A stretch of DNA of 51,367 nucleotides, taken from Anaerolineae bacterium (GTDB taxonomy: Bacteria > Chloroflexota > Anaerolineae > J036 > Brachytrichaceae). Under the pieces are notes generated by a model. That model did not search any database and was not told the DNA's origin. It saw only the letters and a list, made by a program, of their open reading frames with translations. The stretch spans positions 1 to 51,367 of the forward strand of contig JAIMBB010000007.1 in the NCBI GenBank assembly GCA_023511655.1, given 5' to 3'. Shown piece after piece: positions 16,043-23,837 of the stretch (position 1 is the first letter of the stretch; every line of letters begins with the position of its first letter). The position numbers and the translations under genes are program-made.

Positions 16043-17217
16043 CGCCTCCTGGCAGGCGGGTTCACGGTTGGGAACTGCGCCAGCGTCTGCAACGTGAGCA
16101 GGATCTTGGCATCCATACCCGCCTCGTTGAGGTGGAACGGATCAACCGGCTGCAGGTTGACGTTGTGCTCTTTCACCAACCCACCGCCCGGCAGTTGTCT
16201 GGCCGCCAGGGCGAAGTCAATCACCGGCAGGCCGTATTGCGCGCCGAGTTTGCGCACCACGCCGTTGATGTAATCGGTCGGCGCGCCGCCCTGGCGCGTC
16301 TCCAAATCGTCGGCCTTGGTGACCAGGATCGGCACCACCTTACTGGCGAGCGCATAGTCAATCATGGCCTTGTAATTGCGTTCGAAATCCCGCCAGGTGA
16401 ACGTGTCGCCCGTCCCGAGCGAGATCAGCAACACACTGGCGTTGGACAGGCGCAACTCGCAGGCCAGCGGGCCCTCGTCGGCTTTGCACTTCCTGGGATC
16501 GGACCAGGTCGGGTCGAAGGCCATCGCCGCGTTGAAGCTGCCGCTGGTGGCGATGCTGACGCGCCTGAAAGAAGCAGCGAAGGCCCGCGCGGCGTTTTGC
16601 AGCTCCGGGTAGGGCGCGAGATCGAACGCGCCCGCGCCGAAGCGGCCGAAGTAGACGGGATGTTCGGAGTTACAGTCGCCGATCACGGTTGCCATGCCGG
16701 GCATGCGGCCGGCGCGCACCGCGTCTCGATACAACTGCTGCACCTTGCGGCTGACGGTGGGGGCACCGGGCAGGCGCATGCGCCTGGGCGGCGGCGCCGG
16801 CGGCACCTGATCGGCGGATGGCAACTGGCCGATGTTCATGCCGTCTGCGAAGCGCACCGCGCTCAGGTTCACCCAGGCGCGCGTGCTGCCATAGGGCACG
16901 AGGATCCATTCGCCCGCGGCATCGCGGCCCAGCGCCGGATAGCACTGGAACTTCAACATGCGCCCAACCTCGGGCGACTGCCAACTGTTATCGCGGTGGG
17001 CAAACGTCCCGTCAATGTCAATCATCACCTGCGGCGTCTGCGAATCGCCGCATAAAAAGTTGATTGCGCGCGGCGCCGCGGGCGGCGCTGCCATCGCTGT
17101 GCCTGCGATTCCACCGGCGGGAATCGCCAGGGCGAGCGCCGCGGTCGCGACGACGACTCGATGCGCGATAGACATGACAGACGTGACAGACATGACAGAC
17201 ATGACAAATCTGATCAT
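16039..17217 (-). CDS. SGNH-like secreted protein, paralog 4 (GDC nucleophile motif)
   Basis: A protein of up to 392 aa with a signal peptide (hydrophobic core about 21-43), a divergent SH3b-like region (about 52-125, with Cys56 and Cys92), a Pro-rich linker and an SGNH-like domain (about 150-385). Block I is VIGDCNSEHP with Cys182 replacing Ser; block III is ISLGTGDTFTW; block V is VDPFHLNEAG with Asp359 and His362. Cys244-Cys253 is the shared pair. The first 14 residues are encoded by a 9-bp tandem array, so the true start could be the ATG at 17175. It heads a two-gene operon with paralog 3. Confidence 0.75.
   Translation of the reverse strand: MIRFVMSVMSVTSVMSIAHRVVVATAALALAIPAGGIAGTAMAAPPAAPRAINFLCGDSQTPQVMIDIDGTFAHRDNSWQSPEVGRMLKFQCYPALGRDAAGEWILVPYGSTRAWVNLSAVRFADGMNIGQLPSADQVPPAPPPRRMRLPGAPTVSRKVQQLYRDAVRAGRMPGMATVIGDCNSEHPVYFGRFGAGAFDLAPYPELQNAARAFAASFRRVSIATSGSFNAAMAFDPTWSDPRKCKADEGPLACELRLSNASVLLISLGTGDTFTWRDFERNYKAMIDYALASKVVPILVTKADDLETRQGGAPTDYINGVVRKLGAQYGLPVIDFALAARQLPGGGLVKEHNVNLQPVDPFHLNEAGMDAKILLTLQTLAQFPTVNPPARRR
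17169..17207. repeat. short 9-bp tandem array (GACATGACA-type)
   Basis: About four copies of a 9-bp unit overlap the 5' end of paralog 4 and encode its V-M-S repeats. The unit resembles array B at 8774-8859, also next to SGNH genes. Confidence 0.75.
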
Positions 17218-17399
17218 CCGGTCTTACTTCTCCTGTCTTTTCTCGATCGCCCGACCAACGGGGCGCAGGTGGTTGTAACGCAGGGTGATCGCGCGCCCTT
17301 GACGTTCGGCTGGCTAACGCTCGACGATGCACCTAACACAGCAAGCGTCAGCCGCATCGGCAGCGCTGCATCGGCAGTGATGAGGAAATGCTACCAAAG

Positions 17400-17405
17400 T
17401 AGAAT
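17400..17405 (+). promoter_or_regulatory. -10 element of a leaderless promoter for the lipoprotein at 17413
   Basis: TAGAAT, 7-nt spacer CGCGCCC, ATG at 17413; no Shine-Dalgarno sequence. Confidence 0.55.
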
Positions 17406-17412
17406 CGCGCCC

Positions 17413-17994
17413 ATGCTCAGCCCTTTGAGACGCGCCCTGATCACCGGCGCCCTCGTGCTCATCCTGGCTGCCTGCAGCACCGCGCCGGCTGCGGCGCCGG
17501 CGGCGACACCGATTCCGACGCCGGCAGCGCCTCCCACAGCGGCGCCGGCAGCGACGCCGACGCCGGCGCCAACTCCCATCCCCACCGCCGAGCCGGAGCC
17601 GGCAGCTACATCGCCAAAGGACGCCCCATCCGCGGCGCAGGATCTTGCGCCGAAGCGGCGCTCGGTGTGGGACACCAAGATCAGCCCTGGCGAAACGCTC
17701 GGCAATTGCGCCGGCGGGGCAATCCTGCCGGTCTACGGGCTGGTGCAGATCACGCCGACCGAAGAGGGGCTGGAATGGAAGAACCAGGAGCCTGTGCCGT
17801 ATGCGATGGCGCGCCTGGCACCCAACACGTATCGCTTCGCCGGCCCCAGTTCGATCAACGACGGCGTGGTGACGATGACCGTGACGTTCGTGGATGAGAA
17901 GTCGCTGGTCATGTTGCGCGAATTCACCCCCAACGCCGAGCCGGGTTGTATTCACCGCCACGAATACACCGGCGAGTTCAAATGGTTCAGGTAA
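17413..17994 (+). CDS. lipoprotein with Ala/Pro/Thr-rich linker, unknown function
   Basis: A 193-aa predicted lipoprotein: signal peptide with lipobox LAAC (Cys21), a low-complexity Ala/Pro/Thr linker (about 24-75) and a compact C-terminal domain (about 80-193) beginning RRSVWDTKISPGETLGNC and ending HRHEYTGEFKWFR. The domain has two Cys and many beta-strand-like stretches (YGLVQITPTEEGLEW, GVVTMTVTFVDEKSLVM). I do not recognise it. The ATG is fixed by the signal peptide and the -10 box 7 nt upstream. It is divergent from the SGNH 3/4 operon. Confidence 0.7.
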   Translation: MLSPLRRALITGALVLILAACSTAPAAAPAATPIPTPAAPPTAAPAATPTPAPTPIPTAEPEPAATSPKDAPSAAQDLAPKRRSVWDTKISPGETLGNCAGGAILPVYGLVQITPTEEGLEWKNQEPVPYAMARLAPNTYRFAGPSSINDGVVTMTVTFVDEKSLVMLREFTPNAEPGCIHRHEYTGEFKWFR

Positions 17995-18091
17995 GTCCTC
18001 GCACGCCTTCGTGCGACGCGCGCCAAACGCGCGCACCGCTTCCATGATTTAATCTCCATCCTTCGAGGAAGGATACGGCAGGAGGCGCACG

Positions 18092-18181
18092 ATGGCGAAG
18101 CGAAACTCGAAGTCGGCTGCCACGTCCAAATCTATCACCCGTCCAACCAGGCAGGGTGCGTTCGCGCACGGTGCGGTTTAG
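18092..18181 (+). CDS. possible 29-aa ORF or truncated gene start
   Basis: ATG at 18092 has an AGGAGG ribosome site at 7-nt spacing, and encodes a short basic peptide starting MAKRNSKSAATSKSITRP, ending at TAG 18179-18181 just before the REP-like element. A TTTAAT box lies upstream (about 18046). The strong ribosome site suggests a once-translated gene cut short by repeat insertion, or a genuine small basic protein. Nothing else supports it. Confidence 0.35.
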   Translation: MAKRNSKSAATSKSITRPTRQGAFAHGAV

Positions 18182-18204
18182 CGCAGATTTGTGGGTATCA
18201 CCAC

Positions 18205-18276
18205 AAAGCACGCTGAGCCCGTCGAAGCGTGCGGCTCAGTCGAAGGCGGCATGCTTCGACAGGCTCAGCATGCCTT
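18205..18276. repeat. REP-like inverted repeat
   Basis: Two 28-29 nt arms (18205-18232 and 18249-18276) containing CGCTGAGCCCGTCGAAGC and its near complement face each other across 16 bp. The core GCTTCGACAGGCTCAG is a very widespread REP-type sequence in bacteria. Confidence 0.8.
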
Positions 18277-18312
18277 TACACCTGTCCTCCGTCTGCTATC
18301 GAGTCTTGAATT

Positions 18313-18405
18313 GTAACTGCCTACCCTATCGGAGCATAGCTCAGCGCCTAACGCGCTAAAAGCGCGTTAGGCGCTAAGCTATGCTCCGACAGGGTAGGTA
18401 GTTAC
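18313..18405. repeat. 93-bp near-perfect palindrome (MITE-like hairpin)
   Basis: Arms of 45 nt (18313-18357 and 18361-18405) are complementary at 42 positions with an AAA centre. The outer end GTAACTGCCTACCCTATC has a near copy at about 59-80. There is no coding sequence inside. It could be a small non-autonomous element or a strong bidirectional hairpin. Confidence 0.85.
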
Positions 18406-18437
18406 TGCGCAAGCTGAATTCGAACGATTCGAACAAG

Positions 18438-19421
18438 ATGAAAGATATGAAGCGAATCGCAGTCGTGACCTCGGGCGGCGATGTGCCCGGCCTGAACGCT
18501 GCCATCCGCGCCGTCACGCGCACGGCACTGGCCTGCGGCGCCCGGGTGATCGGCGTCCAGCGTGGATACGAAGGTTTGATCGCCGGGGAATTCATCGAGA
18601 TGACGTCGAAGGACGTAGGAGGCATCCTGCGCAAGGGAGGCACCATCTTGGGCACATCGCGCAGCGAGCGTTTCATGACCGATGAGGGACGCCGCGCGGC
18701 AAAGGCACAGTTGGAACGCGCCGGCGTTGATGGCCTGATCGTGATCGGCGGCAATGGCACGCTGGCCGGTGCGAACGAGCTCTATAAGCTTGGCTTCCCT
18801 CTGGTGGGTGTGCCGAAGACGATTGACAACGATCAATACGGCACCGACACTGCCATCGGCGTGGATACTGCGCTAAACACCATTGCCGAGGCGGTGGGAC
18901 GTATCAAAGACACCGCCTCGTCGCACCGGCGCGCTTTCCTGGTGGAGGTGATGGGTCGGCGCTGCGGCTACCTGGCGCTGGCCAGCGGCATCATCTGCGG
19001 CGCCGAGATGGTGCTTATCCCTGAACACCCCGCCACGCCTGACGAGGTCGCGCACAGGATCATCGAGGTAAGTCGCATCGGCAAAGCACACTGCATCATC
19101 ATCGTGGCCGAGGGCTGGCCGCCCGGCTTGCGGGCATTGCAGCACCATCTACTCACCAACCACGTGGAGGAGGGATTCGACGTGCGCGAGGTGGTGCTGG
19201 GCCATGTGCAACGCGGCGGCACGCCTACTGCGTTCGATCGCCTGCTCGCCACGCGCATGGGCGTGCGGGCCGTCGAATCGCTGCTGGATGGCAGCGGCAT
19301 CGGCCACATGGTGGGACTGCATGGCGGTCAGCTCAGCCTGGTCCCGCTCGCAGTTGCCACCGCGCAGCCGAAGCCGCTTTCGCCCGAGCTGTTGCATATC
19401 GCCGACATTCTGTGCCATTAG
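18438..19421 (+). CDS. pfkA: 6-phosphofructokinase
   Basis: Phosphorylates fructose 6-phosphate to the 1,6-bisphosphate in glycolysis. The 327-aa length is that of the bacterial short form. Landmarks are TSGGDVPGLNAAIR (phosphate loop), GTSRSERF, VIGGNGTLAGA, VPKTIDNDQYGTD with the catalytic Asp, VEVMGRRCGYLA and GHVQRGGTPTAFDR. In E. coli numbering it has Asn103-Gly104 and Lys124, a combination found in a PFK subgroup with Gly104 (usually ATP-using) but with the Lys typical of PPi enzymes. The phosphate donor should be tested. Start is 18438; MKRIAVV at 18447 is possible. Its stop overlaps the convergent enolase-superfamily gene by 4 bp. Confidence 0.92.
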   Translation: MKDMKRIAVVTSGGDVPGLNAAIRAVTRTALACGARVIGVQRGYEGLIAGEFIEMTSKDVGGILRKGGTILGTSRSERFMTDEGRRAAKAQLERAGVDGLIVIGGNGTLAGANELYKLGFPLVGVPKTIDNDQYGTDTAIGVDTALNTIAEAVGRIKDTASSHRRAFLVEVMGRRCGYLALASGIICGAEMVLIPEHPATPDEVAHRIIEVSRIGKAHCIIIVAEGWPPGLRALQHHLLTNHVEEGFDVREVVLGHVQRGGTPTAFDRLLATRMGVRAVESLLDGSGIGHMVGLHGGQLSLVPLAVATAQPKPLSPELLHIADILCH

Positions 19422-20704
19422 CTGGTCGGCTTCGCGCGGTGGTCAGGCACCGTGACGATCGGCCCGGCCTGCGCGCGGGCATACAACTCGGCCCAGTCGT
19501 TCGAGCCGTCATCCGGGTGGGTGACCATGTGCGCGCCGCGTTCCTGCGCCGGGATGCTGCCATTTTGCGCGTCCGTCCAGATCTGCCAGATGTCGGCGTA
19601 GATGCGGCGATGGTTATTCGGCCAGATCACTTCCAGCAACAGGCGCGGCTTGGGTAAGGTGTAGGGAGGCTGCATGCGATATTTCGTCAAAGCAGTCTCG
19701 TCCACGGGGATGCCCAATCCGGGCGCTTCGGGCACGCGGGCATACCCACCGACGATCTCTATCGGCGTCGCCAGCAGATCATCCGCATAGTTGTTCAGAC
19801 AGTTGACCGCCGGCCATTGCGCGAAGGGCAACACCGCGCCCAGGTGCAACGACAACAACGTGGTCAGTCCGGTGCCGACCAGTTGCAGCCAGAACGGCTT
19901 GTCGAAGGCGGCGGCCAGCGCCCCCTCGCGCAGCACGCGCGAGACGCCCCCGCTAACCACGAAGCCATCGCAAACCTGATCGCGTGCTGCGATCGGGAAG
20001 GGCGGATCGCCGAAGTGCAGCGCGATCGGCCGGGTGATCTTGCCGCGCAATTGGCGCAGGCCCTCCACATCGCGTTGCATGATCGGTGATTCGTAGATAG
20101 CTATGCGCGGCTCGCGATCCAGCGCCGTCAGCACTGGCGCAGCATTGCCGGCGTTGATCAGCATCTGGTTCCAGTCCAGGTCGAGCCGGAAGTGCGGCGG
20201 GGTGACGCGCGCGATGGCCTCGACCTGGGCGAACACGTCCCACCACGGCCGGGCTTTGATCTTGTATGAGGTGTAGCCGCGCGCAACGGCCTCCTGCGCT
20301 TCGGCGGCGTTGTCTTCGGGCGAAGCGTCAATGTTCCACCACGAGATCGGGCACCAATCACGCACTTTGGGCAGGTTGAAGAGCCGGTAGACCGGGACGC
20401 CCAATGCCTGGCCAACCACGTCGTAGAGCGCCATTTGCAAGCCGGCCCCCAGCGCGTCGTCGCCCAGAAAGTCGGCCGGGTTGCCGCCCTTGACGCGCGC
20501 AATCGCGTCGTCGCTCACGCGGCCCCAGGTGTAATGCGGCAGGGTCTCGCCGTAACCGACGATGCCGGCGTCGGTGCTCACGCGGATGATTTCGCTCACC
20601 CGCCAGTTCCAGATCTCGCGCGCGTTCAAGCGCTCGCATCGTTCGGTGAACGGCAAATTCAACGTAATGCGTTCGATATCGGTGACTGTGAGTTTCGGTT
20701 TCAT
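19418..20704 (-). CDS. mandelate racemase/muconate lactonizing enzyme family (enolase superfamily) protein
   Basis: A 428-aa member of the enolase superfamily, which abstracts an alpha proton from a carboxylate using Mg2+. The N-terminal capping domain (about 1-125) precedes the barrel, with the K-x-K motif in YKIKARPWWD, metal ligands in RLDLDWNQ (Asp) and IYESP (Glu), and a later HFGDPP segment where the third ligand is expected. A long C-terminal tail (from about 360) is more than the usual length and includes PNNHRRIYADIWQIWTD. Sugar-acid dehydratase or epimerase activity is plausible; substrate is not readable. Convergent with pfkA. Confidence 0.82.
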   Translation of the reverse strand: MKPKLTVTDIERITLNLPFTERCERLNAREIWNWRVSEIIRVSTDAGIVGYGETLPHYTWGRVSDDAIARVKGGNPADFLGDDALGAGLQMALYDVVGQALGVPVYRLFNLPKVRDWCPISWWNIDASPEDNAAEAQEAVARGYTSYKIKARPWWDVFAQVEAIARVTPPHFRLDLDWNQMLINAGNAAPVLTALDREPRIAIYESPIMQRDVEGLRQLRGKITRPIALHFGDPPFPIAARDQVCDGFVVSGGVSRVLREGALAAAFDKPFWLQLVGTGLTTLLSLHLGAVLPFAQWPAVNCLNNYADDLLATPIEIVGGYARVPEAPGLGIPVDETALTKYRMQPPYTLPKPRLLLEVIWPNNHRRIYADIWQIWTDAQNGSIPAQERGAHMVTHPDDGSNDWAELYARAQAGPIVTVPDHRAKPTS

Positions 20705-20779
20705 GATTTGTCCCAGAAGAGAGGGGATAGGTCGCCTATACTTTCGATGCGATCACCCAAATACGCAAGAGGCCGAAAC

Positions 20780-21844
20780 ATGCGAGAGATCATCCAGGCG
20801 ATTGGTGAATGGAGCGACCAGGGCGAACCTGTGGCGGTGGCGACAGTGATCGAAACCTGGGGATCGGCTCCGCGCGGGGTCGGCGCGAAGATGGCGCTCA
20901 CGCCAAGCCATCGCATCGCGGGGTCGGTGAGCGGCGGTTGCGTCGAAGGTGCAGTGTTCGAGGCTGGCGTCGAGGTGCTGGAGACACAGCGTCCCCAGTT
21001 GTTGCGCTTCGGCGTGGCCGACGAGACGGCCTTCGAGGCGGTGGGACTGGCCTGCGGCGGCAGCATCGAGGTCTTCGTCGAACCGCTCACGCCGGCGCTG
21101 CGCGTGTTTTGGCAACGCGCCTTCGCGCGAGACATGCCGATCGCAACGGCCACGGTGGTGCGCGGCCCGGAATCACTCCTCGGCTGCAAGTTGATGCTCG
21201 ATGCGGACGATGACGTCCAAACTGCTGGACCTGCTCAGCCAGCCGAGCTTCAGGCGCAGCTCCTCGCGGCCGCACGATCGGCATTGGGGGAAGGTGTATC
21301 CAGGCGGATCGAGGTGCCGACGGCTCACGGCGCGCCGCTGACTGCTTTCGTCGAGGTCATCCTGCCCAAACCGACGTTGATCATCGTCGGCGCTGTGCAT
21401 ATCGCTATCGCGCTTACCACGATGGCAAAGGCACTCGACTATCGCGTCATCGTAATAGACCCGCGTAGCGCCTTCGGGAATCGGGAACGCTTCCCGCATG
21501 CCGACCAGCTCATCAACGAGCATCCACGCAAGGCGTTCGAGGGGCTGCCGATCACGCGTTCGACCGCCATCGTCACGCTGACCCACGATGCCAAATTCGA
21601 CGATCCCACGCTACAGGTGGCACTGAAAAGCCCGGCTTTCTACGTCGGTGCGCTGGGAGGGCAAAAGACGCGGGCAGCGCGCCGGGAGCGGCTGGCAGCA
21701 GCCGGGTTGAGCGAGCCGCAATTGAACCGGCTGCACTCGCCTATAGGCCTGGATATCGGCACGCGCACGCCCGAGGAGATCGCCCTGGCGACCATGGCCC
21801 AGATCGTCGCCGCGCGCAACGCCGGACCCGGTCGCGGGGCGTGA
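20780..21844 (+). CDS. XdhC/CoxI family protein
   Basis: XdhC proteins bind molybdenum cofactor, help to sulfurate it and insert it into xanthine dehydrogenase-type enzymes. The 354-aa protein has the CoxI domain (about 1-75, ETWGSAPRGVGAKMAL and GSVSGGCVEGAV) and a C-terminal Rossmann domain (about 190-330, LIIVGAVHIAIAL, VIVIDPRSAFGNRERFP, SPAFYVGALGGQKT). The start ATG at 20780 follows AGAGG; the longer ORF from 20435 reads into the neighbour's coding region. A TATACT box at about 20739 may be its -10. No molybdenum hydroxylase gene is present in the window. Confidence 0.88.
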   Translation: MREIIQAIGEWSDQGEPVAVATVIETWGSAPRGVGAKMALTPSHRIAGSVSGGCVEGAVFEAGVEVLETQRPQLLRFGVADETAFEAVGLACGGSIEVFVEPLTPALRVFWQRAFARDMPIATATVVRGPESLLGCKLMLDADDDVQTAGPAQPAELQAQLLAAARSALGEGVSRRIEVPTAHGAPLTAFVEVILPKPTLIIVGAVHIAIALTTMAKALDYRVIVIDPRSAFGNRERFPHADQLINEHPRKAFEGLPITRSTAIVTLTHDAKFDDPTLQVALKSPAFYVGALGGQKTRAARRERLAAAGLSEPQLNRLHSPIGLDIGTRTPEEIALATMAQIVAARNAGPGRGA

Positions 21845-21935
21845 CGCCCAGTTGCGGCGCGCGTGTATTTCGGTCGGGGCGCGCCCTGGCGCCCGCGTGT
21901 GAACAGCGAACCGGCGCTCCTTTCGGCGAGTATAG

Positions 21936-22736
21936 CTACGCGCGCTTGTGCCTGGCGGCGTCGCTCACCGCTATGCCGCCGATGAATCCAATATAGGCCG
22001 GCACGAGGGGCAGCACGCACGGCGAGAGGAAGGACAACAAGCCGGCCGCACCGGCTACCGGGATGCTCAGCGCAGCATTGCCCAGCACCGCCGACTCCAA
22101 TTCGAAGCGCGCGCCGGCCAGCGAGGCGCTGAGCTGCGAAATCTGCCCGAGCAAGAGCGCAGCGCCCACGGCGATGAGGAGCAGGCCGCTGACGATCTCG
22201 ATAGCGCGCATGTGCCTCTGCATGCGCCGTAGCGTCGGCACCATGCGGTCGGCCAAAATAGCTACCAATAGGAAGGGAATGCCCAAGCCGAGGGTGTAGG
22301 CGACGAGCAGCGCAATGCGCGGGCCTAGCTCGTTGGTGACGCTGAGCGTGAGGATGGCGCCCAGGAACGGCCCGATGCATGGCGTCCACCCGGCAGCGAA
22401 GGCCATGCCGGTCAGGTAGGATCGTGCGCTGCCCACGCCTTTGCCGATCGCTCCCAGGTCCTTGCGCGTGTCGCTATACAGGAACGGCAGGTGGATCAGG
22501 CGCAGCGTGAACAACCCGAAAATGATCAAGGCGATCCCGCCGACGACGCGCACGGCGTCGCGCAGGTCGTAGAACACGTCACCCAGCAACGTGCCGACGA
22601 AGCCAAACACACCGATGACGAAGGTGGCGAAGCCGGCTACGAAGATGAGCCCTTGCTTGAAGGTGTTCCAGCGCTGTGCACGGGTGAGCGGTGCAGCCGC
22701 CGACCTGGTTGAGGGAGAGACCACTTGTTGGGCCAT
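21936..22736 (-). CDS. ccdA: CcdA/DsbD-type thiol-disulfide transmembrane protein, apparently circularly permuted
   Basis: CcdA passes reducing power across the membrane to apocytochrome c and other exported thiols. The 266-aa protein has about six TM helices and both redox Cys: Cys120 in FAAGWTPCIGP and Cys240 in LLSFLSPCVLPLVPAYIG. In ordinary CcdA the SPC helix is TM1 and TPC is in TM4; here the SPC hairpin is the last TM segment and the protein begins with what is normally TM2. The linker before it (FELESAVLGNAALSIPVAG) looks like a usual CcdA N-terminus. It is last in the ccmC operon, supporting cytochrome c maturation. Family is sure; permutation is read from motif order. Confidence 0.85.
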   Translation of the reverse strand: MAQQVVSPSTRSAAAPLTRAQRWNTFKQGLIFVAGFATFVIGVFGFVGTLLGDVFYDLRDAVRVVGGIALIIFGLFTLRLIHLPFLYSDTRKDLGAIGKGVGSARSYLTGMAFAAGWTPCIGPFLGAILTLSVTNELGPRIALLVAYTLGLGIPFLLVAILADRMVPTLRRMQRHMRAIEIVSGLLLIAVGAALLLGQISQLSASLAGARFELESAVLGNAALSIPVAGAAGLLSFLSPCVLPLVPAYIGFIGGIAVSDAARHKRA

Positions 22737-22775
22737 GGTTGTCGAGCAAGATAATCCCAGATGCTTACAGGAGCC

Positions 22776-22991
22776 TTATACCGATGCTCCTCCATCGCGA
22801 CTGTCCGATGTGCGGCTGCTGGCTTTCGATGAGCGTCGCTCTTCCTCCTCGATTTGTCGCAGGATCTCCTCGTCGCGGTCCAGGCTTCGGCTGCGCAGCC
22901 ACAACGAGGCGAGGTAGATTGCCAGTCCGCCGAGGAACAGACCGTAAGCCGTGAACAGATAGACGGCGTTTTTGTCTTCCAGCAAATTCAT
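22776..22991 (-). CDS. CcmD-like small membrane protein
   Basis: A 71-aa protein with one N-terminal TM helix (about 10-32, YLFTAYGLFLGGLAIYLASL) and a charged helical tail with a run of Glu (DRDEEILRQIEEEERR). This is the layout of CcmD, the small partner of CcmC in heme delivery to the exported chaperone CcmE. The start ATG at 22991 overlaps the ccmC stop (ATGA), indicating coupled translation. Size, topology and position support the call; sequence alone would not. Confidence 0.75.
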   Translation of the reverse strand: MNLLEDKNAVYLFTAYGLFLGGLAIYLASLWLRSRSLDRDEEILRQIEEEERRSSKASSRTSDSRDGGASV

Positions 22992-23740
22992 GTCGCTTCG
23001 ATCAGGGCGGCCTTGCGGGCGGCCAGCTCGTCTTCGCGTTCCAGCAGGCGCACGCGCCACCGCAAGAGGAAGACGTAGATCAGCGTGAAGGTGGCCAGGC
23101 AGAACAGCAAGATGACGAAGCGTTCGGACGAGACACCGAAGCCGCCCTGCTCGGCGGCGTTCACGCTCGGCCCGAAGACGGCCGGATGGATGCTCTGCAG
23201 CACGCGGCTGACGAGGAAGTTCAACGGCACGGTCAACGCGCCGACGATGCCGTAAACCGACGCGAAACGCGCGCGCTGTTCCGGGTTCTCGATGCCGCCG
23301 CGCAGCATCAGATAAGCTACATACATCAGGAACTGCAGGGCGCTTAGCGTCAACTTGAAGTCCCAAGTCCACCACGCATTCCAGGTCGGCCGGCCCCACA
23401 GCATGCCGCTCAGCAGCGTGAGCGTGATGAATAGCACCCCGATCTCGGCCGAGGCATGCGCGCGGCGATCCCATCGCAGATCGCGCGTTTGCAGATAGCG
23501 AACACCGCAGAAAGCCGTCACCAGCCAGGCCCCAAAGCCAAGCCAGGCAGAGGATACGTGGAAGTAGAAGATACGCTGCGCCTCGCCACCTGAACGCACA
23601 TCACCGGACGGGGCGATCACGAATACCATGACCAGGGCAACGGCCAGCATTCCTGCAGCAGCCAGTCCGATGGCGCGGGTGACTTGCTCGCGAGACTGGA
23701 TGCGGGTCGCCGCAGCCGGAGGTTGAATTGCACTCTCCAT
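22988..23740 (-). CDS. ccmC: cytochrome c maturation heme-handling protein CcmC
   Basis: A 250-aa, six-TM heme-handling protein that presents heme to CcmE on the outer face of the membrane. The tryptophan-rich motif WGRPTWNAWWTWDFKLT is the CcmC/CcsA signature, with flanking His in FYFHVSSAWLGFG and a later His in the segment LQSIHPAVFGP. AAGGAGA lies upstream of the ATG. First gene of a three-gene minus-strand operon (ccmC, ccmD-like, ccdA). Other system I genes (ccmA, B, E, F) are not in the window. Confidence 0.9.
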   Translation of the reverse strand: MESAIQPPAAATRIQSREQVTRAIGLAAAGMLAVALVMVFVIAPSGDVRSGGEAQRIFYFHVSSAWLGFGAWLVTAFCGVRYLQTRDLRWDRRAHASAEIGVLFITLTLLSGMLWGRPTWNAWWTWDFKLTLSALQFLMYVAYLMLRGGIENPEQRARFASVYGIVGALTVPLNFLVSRVLQSIHPAVFGPSVNAAEQGGFGVSSERFVILLFCLATFTLIYVFLLRWRVRLLEREDELAARKAALIEAT

Positions 23741-23824
23741 CGCGCGAAGTTCTCCTTACGACAAGGGCGCAGCCGCCCACACGGCGTAGACTGCGCCCTT
23801 GAATCGTTCAATGTATGGGCGGAT

Positions 23825-23830
23825 TATACT
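23825..23830 (+). promoter_or_regulatory. -10 element of a leaderless promoter for the membrane-TPR gene
   Basis: TATACT, 7-nt spacer CACGCAC, ATG at 23838. TTGAAT at 23800-23805 may be the -35, at long spacing. Confidence 0.6.
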
Positions 23831-23837
23831 CACGCAC

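Larger units (their letters stand above)
17995..18437. other. repeat-rich intergenic region
   Basis: This stretch holds a possible 29-codon ORF at 18092, a REP-like inverted repeat at 18205-18276 and a 93-bp palindrome at 18313-18405. No full-length gene is visible on either strand. Confidence 0.7.

Noticed and set aside
14981-16273. 430-codon plus-strand open frame opposite SGNH paralogs 3 and 4
   Set aside because: The minus strand has signal peptides, SH3b and SGNH motifs and an ATGA-coupled operon; the plus frame has none.
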